DNA from: Pseudomonas fluorescens
Lineage (GTDB): Bacteria; Pseudomonadota; Gammaproteobacteria; Pseudomonadales; Pseudomonadaceae
Direction: 5' to 3'
DNA: 60,687 nt
NCBI RefSeq assembly: GCF_902497895.1
Contig: NZ_CABVHQ010000036.1
Coordinates: 1 to 60,687, forward strand
Shown piece after piece: positions 1-7,926 of this stretch (position 1 is the first letter of the stretch; each line of letters starts with the position of its first letter). The translations under genes and the position numbers were made by a program. The notes under the pieces are model-generated. The model was not told where the DNA came from and searched no databases. It saw only the letters and a list, made by a program, of their open reading frames with translations.

Positions 1-311
1 TTGGCCAACACCAGGCCGACAACGATAGCGATGGTAGTCACCACTTCGAAGTAAAGAATGGTCTTGAGACCAATGCTCCCGAGTTTCTTCGCATCCCCCA
101 CGCCAGCAATGCCGACAATCAGCGACGAGACCACGATCGGGATCACAATCATCTTGATCAGACGGATAAAGATATCGCCCGCTGGTTGCAGGACGTTGCT
201 GATCCACCAGGCTTTTTCGGCACTGAAATGGTTGAGCAGCGCCCCAATTGCAATCCCCAATACCAGACCGATCAGGATCTGCCAGGCGAGGCTTAGTTTT
301 GCCTTCTTCAT
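1..311 (-). CDS. gltP: Glutamate/aspartate:proton symporter GltP, N-terminal part
   Basis: The reverse strand opens with an ATG at 311 and reads MKKAKLSLAWQILIGLVLGI, then a second hydrophobic stretch containing IKMIVIPIVVSSLIVGIAG. This is the typical start of the DAACS (dicarboxylate/amino acid:cation symporter) family, inner-membrane carriers that import glutamate and aspartate with protons. About 103 residues are present; the rest, with the substrate-binding hairpins, lies beyond the left edge. In PAO1 gltP is a few genes away from algB, which agrees with this position. A sodium-coupled or C4-dicarboxylate member of the family cannot be excluded from the N-terminus alone. Confidence 0.85.
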   Translation of the reverse strand, partial: MKKAKLSLAWQILIGLVLGIAIGALLNHFSAEKAWWISNVLQPAGDIFIRLIKMIVIPIVVSSLIVGIAGVGDAKKLGSIGLKTILYFEVVTTIAIVVGLVLA

Positions 312-1009
312 ATCATTACCCTTATTTTTCAAGTGGACTCGGGAAGATGCATAAACTGGAACGCGCAAACGCGAAAGAGTCGATGCATCTGCCCCCGTAT
401 AAGGTCACCGCGAGCGAGCATTTACGGCTCTTCGGCAGGCGAAAAAAGGCGCAACTATTCCGATGCAAGAGGGGCGCGTCTAATGCCGTAAACGCCTACC
501 CTATGCCGAATCGGCATGAGATCCCCAAAACAAGACTATCGTCCCAACTGGTTCGAATACGACATATCGGCAGGCATAAGTACCGTGAACCGGCCATCGC
601 AGAGGAAATCAGGGATTTATTGAGGGTATGAATTACGACGAAAATCAGGGAAATAACCTGCAGCGAAAGACGAAAGTGACGTTGGAATTAGCCCAAGGTT
701 TCTCGATGTACGGTCGCGATGAAACACCGAGAAACGGTTGAGAGGGATAATGGAGAAATTTTCACAGGATAGGATATGAGGATCGAGGGGACTGCTCTAG
801 GTCAAGGCTTTGCGTTTTTCAAACACGCCGCAAGCCCGCCCAGCCATGAGTGGCTTGCGAGCTTGCAGCGCATTTCCTGACCCGGCCCTTGCGGAGGCAC
901 CCCATGTACCCCTAGGTCACTCCGATCTGCATCGATCAGAACGTCCCGGCCCCTTGGTCATGCGCCTGCCTTCCTCGGGTGGCGCAAAAGAAAGAAGGAA
1001 ATGTTCCGA
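312..1009. other. Long intergenic stretch without a supported gene
   Basis: About 700 bases lie between the gltP start and a decayed gene. Open frames here (for example a plus-strand frame ending at 631) have no convincing Shine-Dalgarno sequence, no recognisable motif and unlikely composition. The first part must hold the gltP promoter on the minus strand, but no clear -35/-10 pair stands out. The right part (about 810–1009) is more GC-rich and continues one frame of the neighbouring decayed gene. Confidence 0.6.
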
Positions 1010-1223
1010 CTTCTTTCTCGAATTGAACTCAGTACCAGCCTTCAGCTGGTCTTTGCGCCAGACCTGTATGCCATCGTTCGGCTTGCCGATGACGCGATAC
1101 CTGGCCTGGCGTGTCGGCGATTAGTCAGTGGGAAACCCGTGCCTGACTGTCGTTGGCAGCCATCGCCATGGCACTACCGCCCGGAAAGAGGGCGGCTGCC
1201 AATGTCTTTAGCGAAACGCTCAT
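1010..1223 (-). pseudogene. Decayed gene for a small secreted protein
   Basis: An ATG at 1223 has a good ribosome site (GAGG seven bases upstream, inside the end of the preceding gene) and encodes a signal-peptide-like start, MSVSLKTLAAALFPGGSAMA, followed by MAANDSQARVSH and a TGA at 1125–1127. Past that stop the same frame gives LIADTPGQV; then, in another frame from about 1099, it continues YRVIGKPNDGIQVWRKDQL and KAGTEF. Together these read as one protein broken by a stop codon and a frameshift near 1099. A proline inside the hydrophobic core of the signal peptide also suggests drift. The parent family is not recognised. The gene starts two bases after the DUF1328 stop, so the two were probably translationally coupled. 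Confidence 0.5.
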
Positions 1224-1225
1224 GT

Positions 1226-1390
1226 TCAGCCTCGGCCACGACGGCCAAAGAAGAAGGAAGCAATAAACATCACCAGGAACACGACAAAGAGAATCTTGGC
1301 GATACCCGTGGCGGTGCCCGCGATACCACCGAAGCCCAATACCGCGGCGATGATGGCAATGATCAAGAAGGTGATTGCCCAGCTCAACAT
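1226..1390 (-). CDS. DUF1328 small membrane protein (YtjA family)
   Basis: A 54-residue protein, MLSWAITFLIIAIIAAVLGF..., with two hydrophobic segments (about 3–20 and 28–47) around a GIAGTATGIAKIL turn, ending FFFGRRGRG. This pattern and length are typical of DUF1328/YtjA inner-membrane proteins, whose biochemical role is unknown. The frame is open further upstream, but the chosen ATG gives the family's usual N-terminus and follows a purine-rich GGAGAATC. The gene lies directly before the remnant at 1223. Confidence 0.85.
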   Translation of the reverse strand: MLSWAITFLIIAIIAAVLGFGGIAGTATGIAKILFVVFLVMFIASFFFGRRGRG

Positions 1391-1477
1391 GGTGATTCTC
1401 CTTACGCATCTAATTAAAGGTGTTGCGTTTACTTCTAGCGATTCCCGGCGCCGATCAATGCGCGCCAAGTTCTGGTT

Positions 1478-1765
1478 CTAAAACACCCAGCGTTCCTGAG
1501 GAGGCGACTCGGTCACGGGTTGTGCCTGGTCAACATCCATCAGGTGCAGGGGGGCGGAATCAGCAAACTGACTGCTGACTGCGCTGAAATGGGTTTGCGT
1601 GGTGTGCGGGGTCGACAGGCGTGGCGCCACTTCTTGCTGGCTCTGATCCCAGCATTGGAACTGCTGACCACCCATCAGCGTGAGGAGCAGTGCCAGACTG
1701 GCAAACAGCCCTTGCTGCAGATGCAGAGGCGAGATAGGCAATTGGGCGAGACGTTGGCGAATCAT
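1478..1765 (-). CDS. Hypothetical protein with one membrane segment
   Basis: A 95-residue protein beginning MIRQRLAQLPISPLHLQQGL, followed by one hydrophobic stretch (about residues 19–33, ASLALLLTLMGGQQF) and a polar tail ending PPQERWVF. The start at 1765 is chosen over the upstream ATG at 1804 because it has a strong GGGAGGAG ribosome site eight or nine bases before it. No known domain is recognised. It looks like a single-pass inner-membrane protein or one with an uncleaved signal. It sits alone between DUF1328 and the divergent algB. Confidence 0.6.
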   Translation of the reverse strand: MIRQRLAQLPISPLHLQQGLFASLALLLTLMGGQQFQCWDQSQQEVAPRLSTPHTTQTHFSAVSSQFADSAPLHLMDVDQAQPVTESPPQERWVF

Positions 1766-2211
1766 CCTGAAGCTCCTCCCACACGGGTTGTCGTTCGAGG
1801 GCACTTCTTAAAAGTTAAAAGCGCCTTGGGTGACTCTGACTTGCAGCCCGCATGCCAGCTTTTGTTTTGAAAAAAACCTATTAAATTCAATTGGTTATGA
1901 CTTAATGAAAAACACTTTCAAACGCATCTTGCACGATGGTGTCCCGTGCGTCGTGCGTCGTGCGTATTGCACGATCTATGCCGAGGAAATCGAAAAATTT
2001 TTGGAGACAACGGAGTTCGTGGCTGTCACAAGGGAGAGTGTGAGCGCGTTGAATTCTTGGCTTTCTTTTAAAAAGCCAACTGAATCATAGGGTTAGTATT
2101 ATCTTGAATAGATAGCTAACCGGGACTCTGCGGATTGGATCAAGATTGACCATGCAACTTGCCCGATTTTTCCGGGACTAAATTAAGATCATTCATTAAG
2201 GAGCGCAGGAA
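1766..2211. other. Divergent promoter region between the 1478–1765 gene and algB, with short repeats
   Basis: This 446-base stretch is AT-richer than its surroundings. It holds three tandem 7-mers (GTGCGTC, GTGCGTC, GTGCGTA; 1946–1966), flanked by two copies of TTGCACGAT (1929–1937 and 1967–1975). A 61-codon frame from 1905 to 2090 (MKNTFKRILHDGV...) crosses the repeats but has no ribosome site and no recognised family, so it is not called as a gene. The algB promoter should lie in 2090–2200; no firm consensus was seen. Confidence 0.5.
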
Positions 2212-3558
2212 ATGGAATCAGCCACGGACCATCAGGGGCGTATTCTTCTAGTGGATGATGAGTCCGCTATCCTGCGCACCTTCCGCTACTGCCTGGAAGA
2301 CGAAGGCTATACCGTGGCTACCGCCAACAGCGCGGCTCAAGCAGATGCGTTGTTGCAACGCCAGGTATTCGACCTGTGCTTCCTCGACCTGCGCCTGGGC
2401 GAAGACAATGGCCTCGATGTGCTGGCACAGATGCGTATTCAGGCGCCCTGGATGCGGGTGGTGATCGTCACTGCCCACTCCGCCGTGGATACCGCCGTCG
2501 ATGCGATCCAGGCGGGGGCCGCGGATTATCTGGTCAAGCCTTGCAGCCCGGACCAACTGCGCCTCGCCACGGCCAAGCAACTGGAAGTGCGTCAGCTCTC
2601 GGCGCGGCTGGAGGCGCTCGAAGGCGAAGTACGCAAACCCAAGGACGGCCTGGACTCCCACAGCCCGGCGATGAAAGTGGTGCTGGAAACCGCACGCCAG
2701 GTTGCCGGTACCGATGCCAATATTCTGATCCTCGGCGAGTCCGGTACGGGTAAAGGTGAACTATCCCAAGCCATTCATGGCTGGAGCAAGCGCGCGAAGA
2801 AATCTTGTGTCACCATAAACTGTCCATCGCTGAGCGCCGAGCTGATGGAAAGCGAGATGTTCGGCCACAGCCGCGGGGCCTTCACCGGTGCCAGCGAAAG
2901 CACGCTGGGTCGGGTCAACCAGGCTGATGGCGGGACTCTGTTTCTCGATGAAATCGGTGACTTTCCCCTGGCCTTGCAACCCAAGCTGTTGCGCTTCATT
3001 CAGGACAAGGAGTACGAACGGGTCGGCGACCCGGTGACTCGTCGAGCCGATGTACGGATCCTTGCCGCCACCAACCTGAACCTCGAAGACATGGTCCGCG
3101 TGGGGCGCTTCCGTGAAGACTTGCTCTATCGGTTGAATGTCATCACCTTGCACCTGCCGCCTCTGCGCGAGCGCAGTGAGGATATTCTGACCCTGGCGGA
3201 TCGCTTCCTGGCACGCTTCGTCAAGGAATACGCACGGCCGGCTCGCGGTTTCAGTGATCAAGCCCGTGAAGCGTTACTCAACTATCGCTGGCCGGGCAAC
3301 ATCCGCGAACTGCGTAACGTGGTCGAGCGCGCGAGCATCATCTGCCCACAGGAGCGGGTAGAAATCAGCCATTTGGGCATGGCTGAACAGCCAACCAACA
3401 ACGCTCCGCGAATCGGTGCAGCGTTAAGCCTGGACGAGCTGGAAAAAGCCCATATCGGTGCGGTGCTGGCCACCAGTGACACCCTTGATCAAGCCGCCAA
3501 GACGCTCGGCATCGATGCCTCGACGTTGTACCGAAAACGCAAACAGTACAACTTATGA
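2212..3558 (+). CDS. algB: Alginate biosynthesis response regulator AlgB (NtrC family)
   Basis: A 448-residue regulator with a receiver domain (about 9–125; phosphoacceptor Asp59 in CFLDLRLG, Lys in LVKPCSP), a sigma-54 AAA+ domain (Walker A GESGTGKGE, the GAFTGA loop, Walker B GGTLFLDEIGD) and a C-terminal Fis-type helix-turn-helix (LDQAAKTLGIDASTLYRKRK). In P. aeruginosa AlgB activates alginate operon transcription and works with the kinase KinB; length and sequence match closely. A ribosome site AAGGAG lies nine bases before the ATG. kinB begins 10 bases after the stop, so the two form one transcript. Confidence 0.96.
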   Translation: MESATDHQGRILLVDDESAILRTFRYCLEDEGYTVATANSAAQADALLQRQVFDLCFLDLRLGEDNGLDVLAQMRIQAPWMRVVIVTAHSAVDTAVDAIQAGAADYLVKPCSPDQLRLATAKQLEVRQLSARLEALEGEVRKPKDGLDSHSPAMKVVLETARQVAGTDANILILGESGTGKGELSQAIHGWSKRAKKSCVTINCPSLSAELMESEMFGHSRGAFTGASESTLGRVNQADGGTLFLDEIGDFPLALQPKLLRFIQDKEYERVGDPVTRRADVRILAATNLNLEDMVRVGRFREDLLYRLNVITLHLPPLRERSEDILTLADRFLARFVKEYARPARGFSDQAREALLNYRWPGNIRELRNVVERASIICPQERVEISHLGMAEQPTNNAPRIGAALSLDELEKAHIGAVLATSDTLDQAAKTLGIDASTLYRKRKQYNL

Positions 3559-3568
3559 GCGGCGCCCA

Positions 3569-5347
3569 ATGAAGCTGCGTACTCGGCTGTTTCTGAGTAT
3601 TTCGGCGCTGATCACCGTCGCTTTGCTCGGGCTGCTGCTCGGGCTCGTCGGCGTCATGCAGATGGCCAATACCCAGGAGTCGATGATCCGCAGCAACTTC
3701 ATCAGCCTCGATCTAGGGCTGAAGCTGCGACAGACCCTGGGCGATCAGTTTATGTTCATGCTGAACGAGAAGCCTGACCCGGCAGCGTTGGAGGCGTCCA
3801 GGCAGCAGTACTTCGAGTTGCTCGATCAAGGCATTCAACACGAGCAGGGCATGGATGATCAGCATCAGGGCTTTACCCAGGCCCGAGCAGACTTTCTGAG
3901 CTTTCTCGACGAGTTCGATCGCGCCAAGGCACAGTTGCAAAACCTGAGTGAAAACCCGAGTCTGAGCGAAAAATTCAATGTGTTGCGCAATGGCTTGATC
4001 GCCCAACACAAGCGAGCACTGGACAACATCTATCAAACCCAACTCCAGGCAAGAGAACGTGCGCTGCTGATCAGCGGATTGCTTGGGCTGGTGGGGCTGG
4101 CGGTGCTGATCATCGGCTTTATCACCGCCCACGGGATCGCCCAACGCTTCGGCGCGCCCATCGAGGCGCTGGCCAAGGCCGCGGACAATATCGGCCAGGG
4201 CAATTTCGAGGTGACGCTGCCGATTTCCTCGGCGGCGGAAATGAATCTGCTGACCCGGCGCTTCGGGATCATGGCCGAAGCCCTGCGTCAGCATCAGGCG
4301 ACCAATGTCGATGAGTTGCTCGCGGGTCAGCAACGTTTACAGGCAGTGCTCGACAGCATCGACGACGGCCTGCTGATGATTGACCGACAAGGGCGTCTGG
4401 AGCATCTCAACCCGGTGGCGCAACGACAATTGGGTTGGGACGAGGAACGACTGGGTCAGGGCTTGGGCACGGCACTTGAACGTCCAGAGCTTGATGACGA
4501 GTTGCAACTGGTGCTGCGCGGCGGCAGTCTGGAACGGGCACCGGAGGATTTGAGCATCGAGGTGGATGGCGAGTCGCGGCTGCTGACTTACAGCCTGACA
4601 CCGGTCAGTCATACCCAGGGGCACATCCTCGGTGCGGTGATGGTGCTGCACGACGTCACCGAGCAGCGCACCTTCGAACGGGTCCGCAGTGAGTTCGTGT
4701 TACGTGCCTCTCATGAACTGCGCACACCGGTCACCGGGATGCACATGGCCTTTGGTCTGCTGCAGGAACGAGTGCATTTTGCCGACGACTCTCGCGAGGC
4801 TGACCTGCTTAACACCGTTAATGAAGAAATGCAGCGTTTGATGCAGTTGATCAACGACCTGTTGAACTTCTCGCGCTATCAGAACGGACTGCAAAAGCTC
4901 ACGCTTGCACCCTGCCCCATTATCGATCTGCTTGATCAGGCCCAAGGTCGTTTCGCTGAGCAAGCCAGCGTGCAAGGCATCGATTTGCGGGTGGAAGTGC
5001 AATCACCACTGCCCTGGCTGCAAGCTGACCAGGCACAGCTCGAGCGGGTGCTGGATAACCTGATTGGCAATGCGCTGCGCCATACTGGCCGGGACGGGCA
5101 GATCCGATTGCAGGCCCGTCGACACGGCGAGCGGGTGATTATCAGCGTCGAGGACAACGGCGAAGGCATCGCTTACGGCCAACAAGGGCGGATTTTCGAG
5201 CCTTTCGTACAGGTCGGGCGCAAGAAGGGCGGCGCCGGTCTGGGTCTGGCATTGTGCAAGGAAATCGTGCAACTGCACGGTGGGCGCATGGGCGTCTACT
5301 CACGACCGGGGCAAGGCACGCAGTTTTATATGACGCTGCCGTTATAG
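3569..5347 (+). CDS. kinB: Sensor histidine kinase/phosphatase KinB
   Basis: A 592-residue membrane kinase. The start at 3569 (MKLRTRLFLSISALI) gives the KinB N-terminus; the frame's upstream extension into algB is not used. It has a first membrane helix at about 9–31, a helical periplasmic sensor region to about 165, a second helix at about 167–189, a HAMP segment, a PAS domain (about 250–370) and a HisKA domain with phospho-acceptor His382 in RASHELRTPV. The ATPase domain shows DNLIGNALRHTG, VEDNGEGIA and GGAGLGLALCKEI. KinB is the partner of AlgB and acts partly as its phosphatase. Its end is 15 bases from the convergent EAL gene. Confidence 0.95.
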   Translation: MKLRTRLFLSISALITVALLGLLLGLVGVMQMANTQESMIRSNFISLDLGLKLRQTLGDQFMFMLNEKPDPAALEASRQQYFELLDQGIQHEQGMDDQHQGFTQARADFLSFLDEFDRAKAQLQNLSENPSLSEKFNVLRNGLIAQHKRALDNIYQTQLQARERALLISGLLGLVGLAVLIIGFITAHGIAQRFGAPIEALAKAADNIGQGNFEVTLPISSAAEMNLLTRRFGIMAEALRQHQATNVDELLAGQQRLQAVLDSIDDGLLMIDRQGRLEHLNPVAQRQLGWDEERLGQGLGTALERPELDDELQLVLRGGSLERAPEDLSIEVDGESRLLTYSLTPVSHTQGHILGAVMVLHDVTEQRTFERVRSEFVLRASHELRTPVTGMHMAFGLLQERVHFADDSREADLLNTVNEEMQRLMQLINDLLNFSRYQNGLQKLTLAPCPIIDLLDQAQGRFAEQASVQGIDLRVEVQSPLPWLQADQAQLERVLDNLIGNALRHTGRDGQIRLQARRHGERVIISVEDNGEGIAYGQQGRIFEPFVQVGRKKGGAGLGLALCKEIVQLHGGRMGVYSRPGQGTQFYMTLPL

Positions 5348-5362
5348 GCACTCGGCGTGCAA

Positions 5363-6982
5363 TCAGGCTTCGTCATCCAGGCGCCGCGACGCCATTCGGC
5401 GACCCCGGGTGATCAACTCGGTGAACTGCACGGCACTCAAGGCATGGGCAAACAGCCAGCCCTGCCCGAAGTTCACTCCCTCGCTGCTCAGCAAAGAGGC
5501 TTGGGACTCATATTCGATCCCTTCGGCAATCACCTTGAGTTCCAGGGCATGCGCCATTCGAATGATATGCGGTGCGACGCCACTGCTCGCGGCATCGTGC
5601 CCCAGGGCATCAATAAAGGCTTTGTCGATTTTCAGACAGTCCACGGGCAGGGTTTGCAGGTAGGCCAGGCTGCAATAGCCAGTACCAAAATCATCGATCA
5701 GTACTTGATGGCCAACATCGCGCAACGCCTGCAGGTTGTCCCGGGCGATGTCCACGTCGATCAGCCCACGCTCGGTCACTTCAAAGGCAATCTGTCGCGC
5801 CGCCACCCGATGCAGGGCCAGCAAGCGGGCCATGACCTGCCCGACACGAGGCACCATCACATCGCAGGCCGCCAGGTTGACTGAAATGTACAGCTGCGGA
5901 TTGGACCGCAACAGCTGACCCAATTGTTCCAGCAGGCGCTGCAATACAAAGTCGGTGATCTGGCGTATCTGTCCGGTGTTTTCCGCCAGGGGGATAAACA
6001 GGTCCGGGCTGGTCAAGGTACCGTCCGGCCGACGCCAGCGCAGCAGGGCTTCAGCTCCGACACATTGCCGGTTGCGCAGATCGAAAATGGGTTGATACAA
6101 GACCTGTAACTCGCCACGACGCAAGGCTCCCTGCAACTCGCCGCCCAGTGATTGACGCTGACGAGCCAGCTGCAGGACCAACCATCCGATCAAGATCGCC
6201 AACAACAGACTGATCGGTAACAACCAGCGCCAGGCTCCGGTCATTCCCACCTGCAGGCTGGTGCGTGGAGCAATGAGTACCAGCTGGTATTCCGGGTTGT
6301 TGGTCGGCATATGGTAAATCAGCCGATCCTTCGTCACCTGTAGCGCATCAGTATTGGCCACAGGCCAGAGTTGGGTCGGTGGCCAGGGTTGCGCGGAGCC
6401 CAGCACCGGGATTGCCCTCGTGCCATGGTCGAGCACTACCAGCAAGCTGCTGCCAGGCGACAGGTCAACCATATCGGTCAGATGACCACGGGAAGTCGCG
6501 ACACGAAAATTGCCGCGTCCGAGCATCAATGCCGCACGGTTTTCATTGGGTTCCGTCGAGGTGTTCAGCCAATAGCTGTAGGTGGGTCCGGTGATGTCCG
6601 GGGTCCGTGCGGCAGAGAGGCCGCCTTGGCGCGGGCGATTTGAGCAGGACTGTGTGTCGTCGATGTAGGCCGCTTCATAAACGAAGCGGTAACTGAAGCT
6701 GACCTGCTGCAAGATCGCGATCATTTCGGCGCTGCAGCCTCGCAACGGTTGGCCTTCCAATTCATCAAGGCCTTCTCGCAATTGGCCAAACAGTTGTTCC
6801 AGGCGCTCGAGAAAGCGCTCTCCCTGAGCATTCATCTGCTGGCTTTCGCGTTGCTGAACCTGATGCAGGGCCACACCCAGACTGCCCATCAGGAGCAAGG
6901 CAGCGCTCAGCACAGCAGCCAGCATCGCCAGCAACCAGGGGCGGTAGAACCAACTACGTATGGCCTCTCGAGCGGCTGGCAT
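5363..6982 (-). CDS. CSS-motif/EAL c-di-GMP phosphodiesterase
   Basis: A 539-residue inner-membrane protein: a first helix at about 16–38, a periplasmic CSS-type sensor domain with cysteines at 83 (RGCSAE) and 113 (QSCSNRP), a second helix at about 252–272, then a complete EAL domain. Catalytic motifs are intact: EALLRW (311–316), SVNLAA, FEVTE, IDDFGTG, LKIDKAF, AEGIE and QGW. CSS-EAL proteins sense periplasmic redox state through the cysteine pair and hydrolyse c-di-GMP to pGpG; activity here is predicted from the motifs. The gene sits between kinB and ampDh2, where I do not recall one in PAO1, so it may be a lineage addition. Confidence 0.9.
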   Translation of the reverse strand: MPAAREAIRSWFYRPWLLAMLAAVLSAALLLMGSLGVALHQVQQRESQQMNAQGERFLERLEQLFGQLREGLDELEGQPLRGCSAEMIAILQQVSFSYRFVYEAAYIDDTQSCSNRPRQGGLSAARTPDITGPTYSYWLNTSTEPNENRAALMLGRGNFRVATSRGHLTDMVDLSPGSSLLVVLDHGTRAIPVLGSAQPWPPTQLWPVANTDALQVTKDRLIYHMPTNNPEYQLVLIAPRTSLQVGMTGAWRWLLPISLLLAILIGWLVLQLARQRQSLGGELQGALRRGELQVLYQPIFDLRNRQCVGAEALLRWRRPDGTLTSPDLFIPLAENTGQIRQITDFVLQRLLEQLGQLLRSNPQLYISVNLAACDVMVPRVGQVMARLLALHRVAARQIAFEVTERGLIDVDIARDNLQALRDVGHQVLIDDFGTGYCSLAYLQTLPVDCLKIDKAFIDALGHDAASSGVAPHIIRMAHALELKVIAEGIEYESQASLLSSEGVNFGQGWLFAHALSAVQFTELITRGRRMASRRLDDEA

Positions 6983-7055
6983 TGATTAAAGATCCAAAAG
7001 ATTACCAATGAGTTATAGCAACTGATTGAGAAATAGCCCGGACCGCCCGGCGGCG

Positions 7056-7835
7056 TCAATATTTTGTCTGGTTGAGCACCTGGAGAATCGCCGCACTTTG
7101 CGCGTCCGGCACTCCGTCGTAACGTGCGGGGCGATAGTGCATCTGGAAGGCTGCCAGGACATTACGAGTGTCCTCATCGAGTTCTCCGGTCTGAGGCGTG
7201 GCGTAACCCAGGCGGGCCAGTTGGCCCTGGAACCAGCCGATGCTCGGCAACTGCGCCGCGAACAGTGCTTGCTGGCGAGCCACGGCTTGAGCGTCGGGCC
7301 AGATACCCAGCCCTTCGTCGGCCAGGCGCTTCCAGGGAAACAGCGGGCCGGGGTCGAGTTTACGCATGGGGGCGATGTCGCTATGCCCGATGATATGGCG
7401 TGGGTTCATGTTGTAACGCTTGCTGATGTCCTTTAGCAGAACGATCAACGACTCGATCTGGCCTTCGGTGTAGGGATACCAGACACGACCGGTGGGGGTG
7501 TCGAGAAAGCCCGGATTGACGATTTCGATCCCGATGGAGCTGGAGTTCAGCCAGGTCCGGCCGAGCCATTCACTTTCTCCGGCGTGCCAGGCCCGGAGGC
7601 TTTCATCCATTAGCTTGAAGATGGTCGGCGGGTTGACGCCAATCAGGTAATGGCTGCTGACTTCGCCATGGGTCAACAAAGCCAGCGAATCCTCCTGCGA
7701 AGCAGAGGTGTAATGGAGCACCACGAACTGAATGCGGCTATCGTGGTTGACCGAAACATGACTGGTGTCGATCCTGGGACCGCTGGTGCAGCCGGCCAAT
7801 ACAAGAAGCGACAGGACGAGAGCAAAAATTTTCAT
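7056..7835 (-). CDS. ampDh2: Outer-membrane lipoprotein N-acetylmuramoyl-L-alanine amidase AmpDh2
   Basis: 259 residues from the ATG at 7835. The N-terminus MKIFALVLSLLVLAGCTSG carries a lipobox (LAGC), so the protein should be lipidated at Cys15 or Cys16. The Amidase_2 domain follows, with FVVLHYTSA, SSHYLIG and IIGHSDIAPMRKLDPG supplying the zinc ligands and catalytic residues, and a C-terminal peptidoglycan-binding domain (about 195–255). AmpDh2 cleaves the MurNAc–L-Ala bond of 1,6-anhydro-muropeptides and murein at the outer membrane and contributes to recycling and AmpC control. Length and position beside algB–kinB match PA5485. The upstream frame extension (to 8015) is not used because it would bury the signal. 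Confidence 0.93.
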   Translation of the reverse strand: MKIFALVLSLLVLAGCTSGPRIDTSHVSVNHDSRIQFVVLHYTSASQEDSLALLTHGEVSSHYLIGVNPPTIFKLMDESLRAWHAGESEWLGRTWLNSSSIGIEIVNPGFLDTPTGRVWYPYTEGQIESLIVLLKDISKRYNMNPRHIIGHSDIAPMRKLDPGPLFPWKRLADEGLGIWPDAQAVARQQALFAAQLPSIGWFQGQLARLGYATPQTGELDEDTRNVLAAFQMHYRPARYDGVPDAQSAAILQVLNQTKY

Positions 7836-7926
7836 GGAAGAGCAGTACGCTGCAGACAGTAATGCAACAGTGTAACGTACAGCCATTCGCAGAACCGGCA
7901 GAAAAACAAAATGGAACAATTGGCGA

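Noticed and set aside
347..631. Plus-strand frame of about 94 codons from 347
   Set aside because: No ribosome site, no recognisable motif, irregular composition; it begins just outside gltP and crosses its promoter region.
312..700. Sigma-54 promoter for gltP
   Set aside because: No GG–N10–GC element with the right flanks was found on the minus strand.
1905..2090. 61-codon frame MKNTFKRILHDGV… upstream of algB
   Set aside because: No Shine-Dalgarno sequence, it overlaps the 7-base tandem repeats and matches no family I know. A real small gene cannot be fully excluded.
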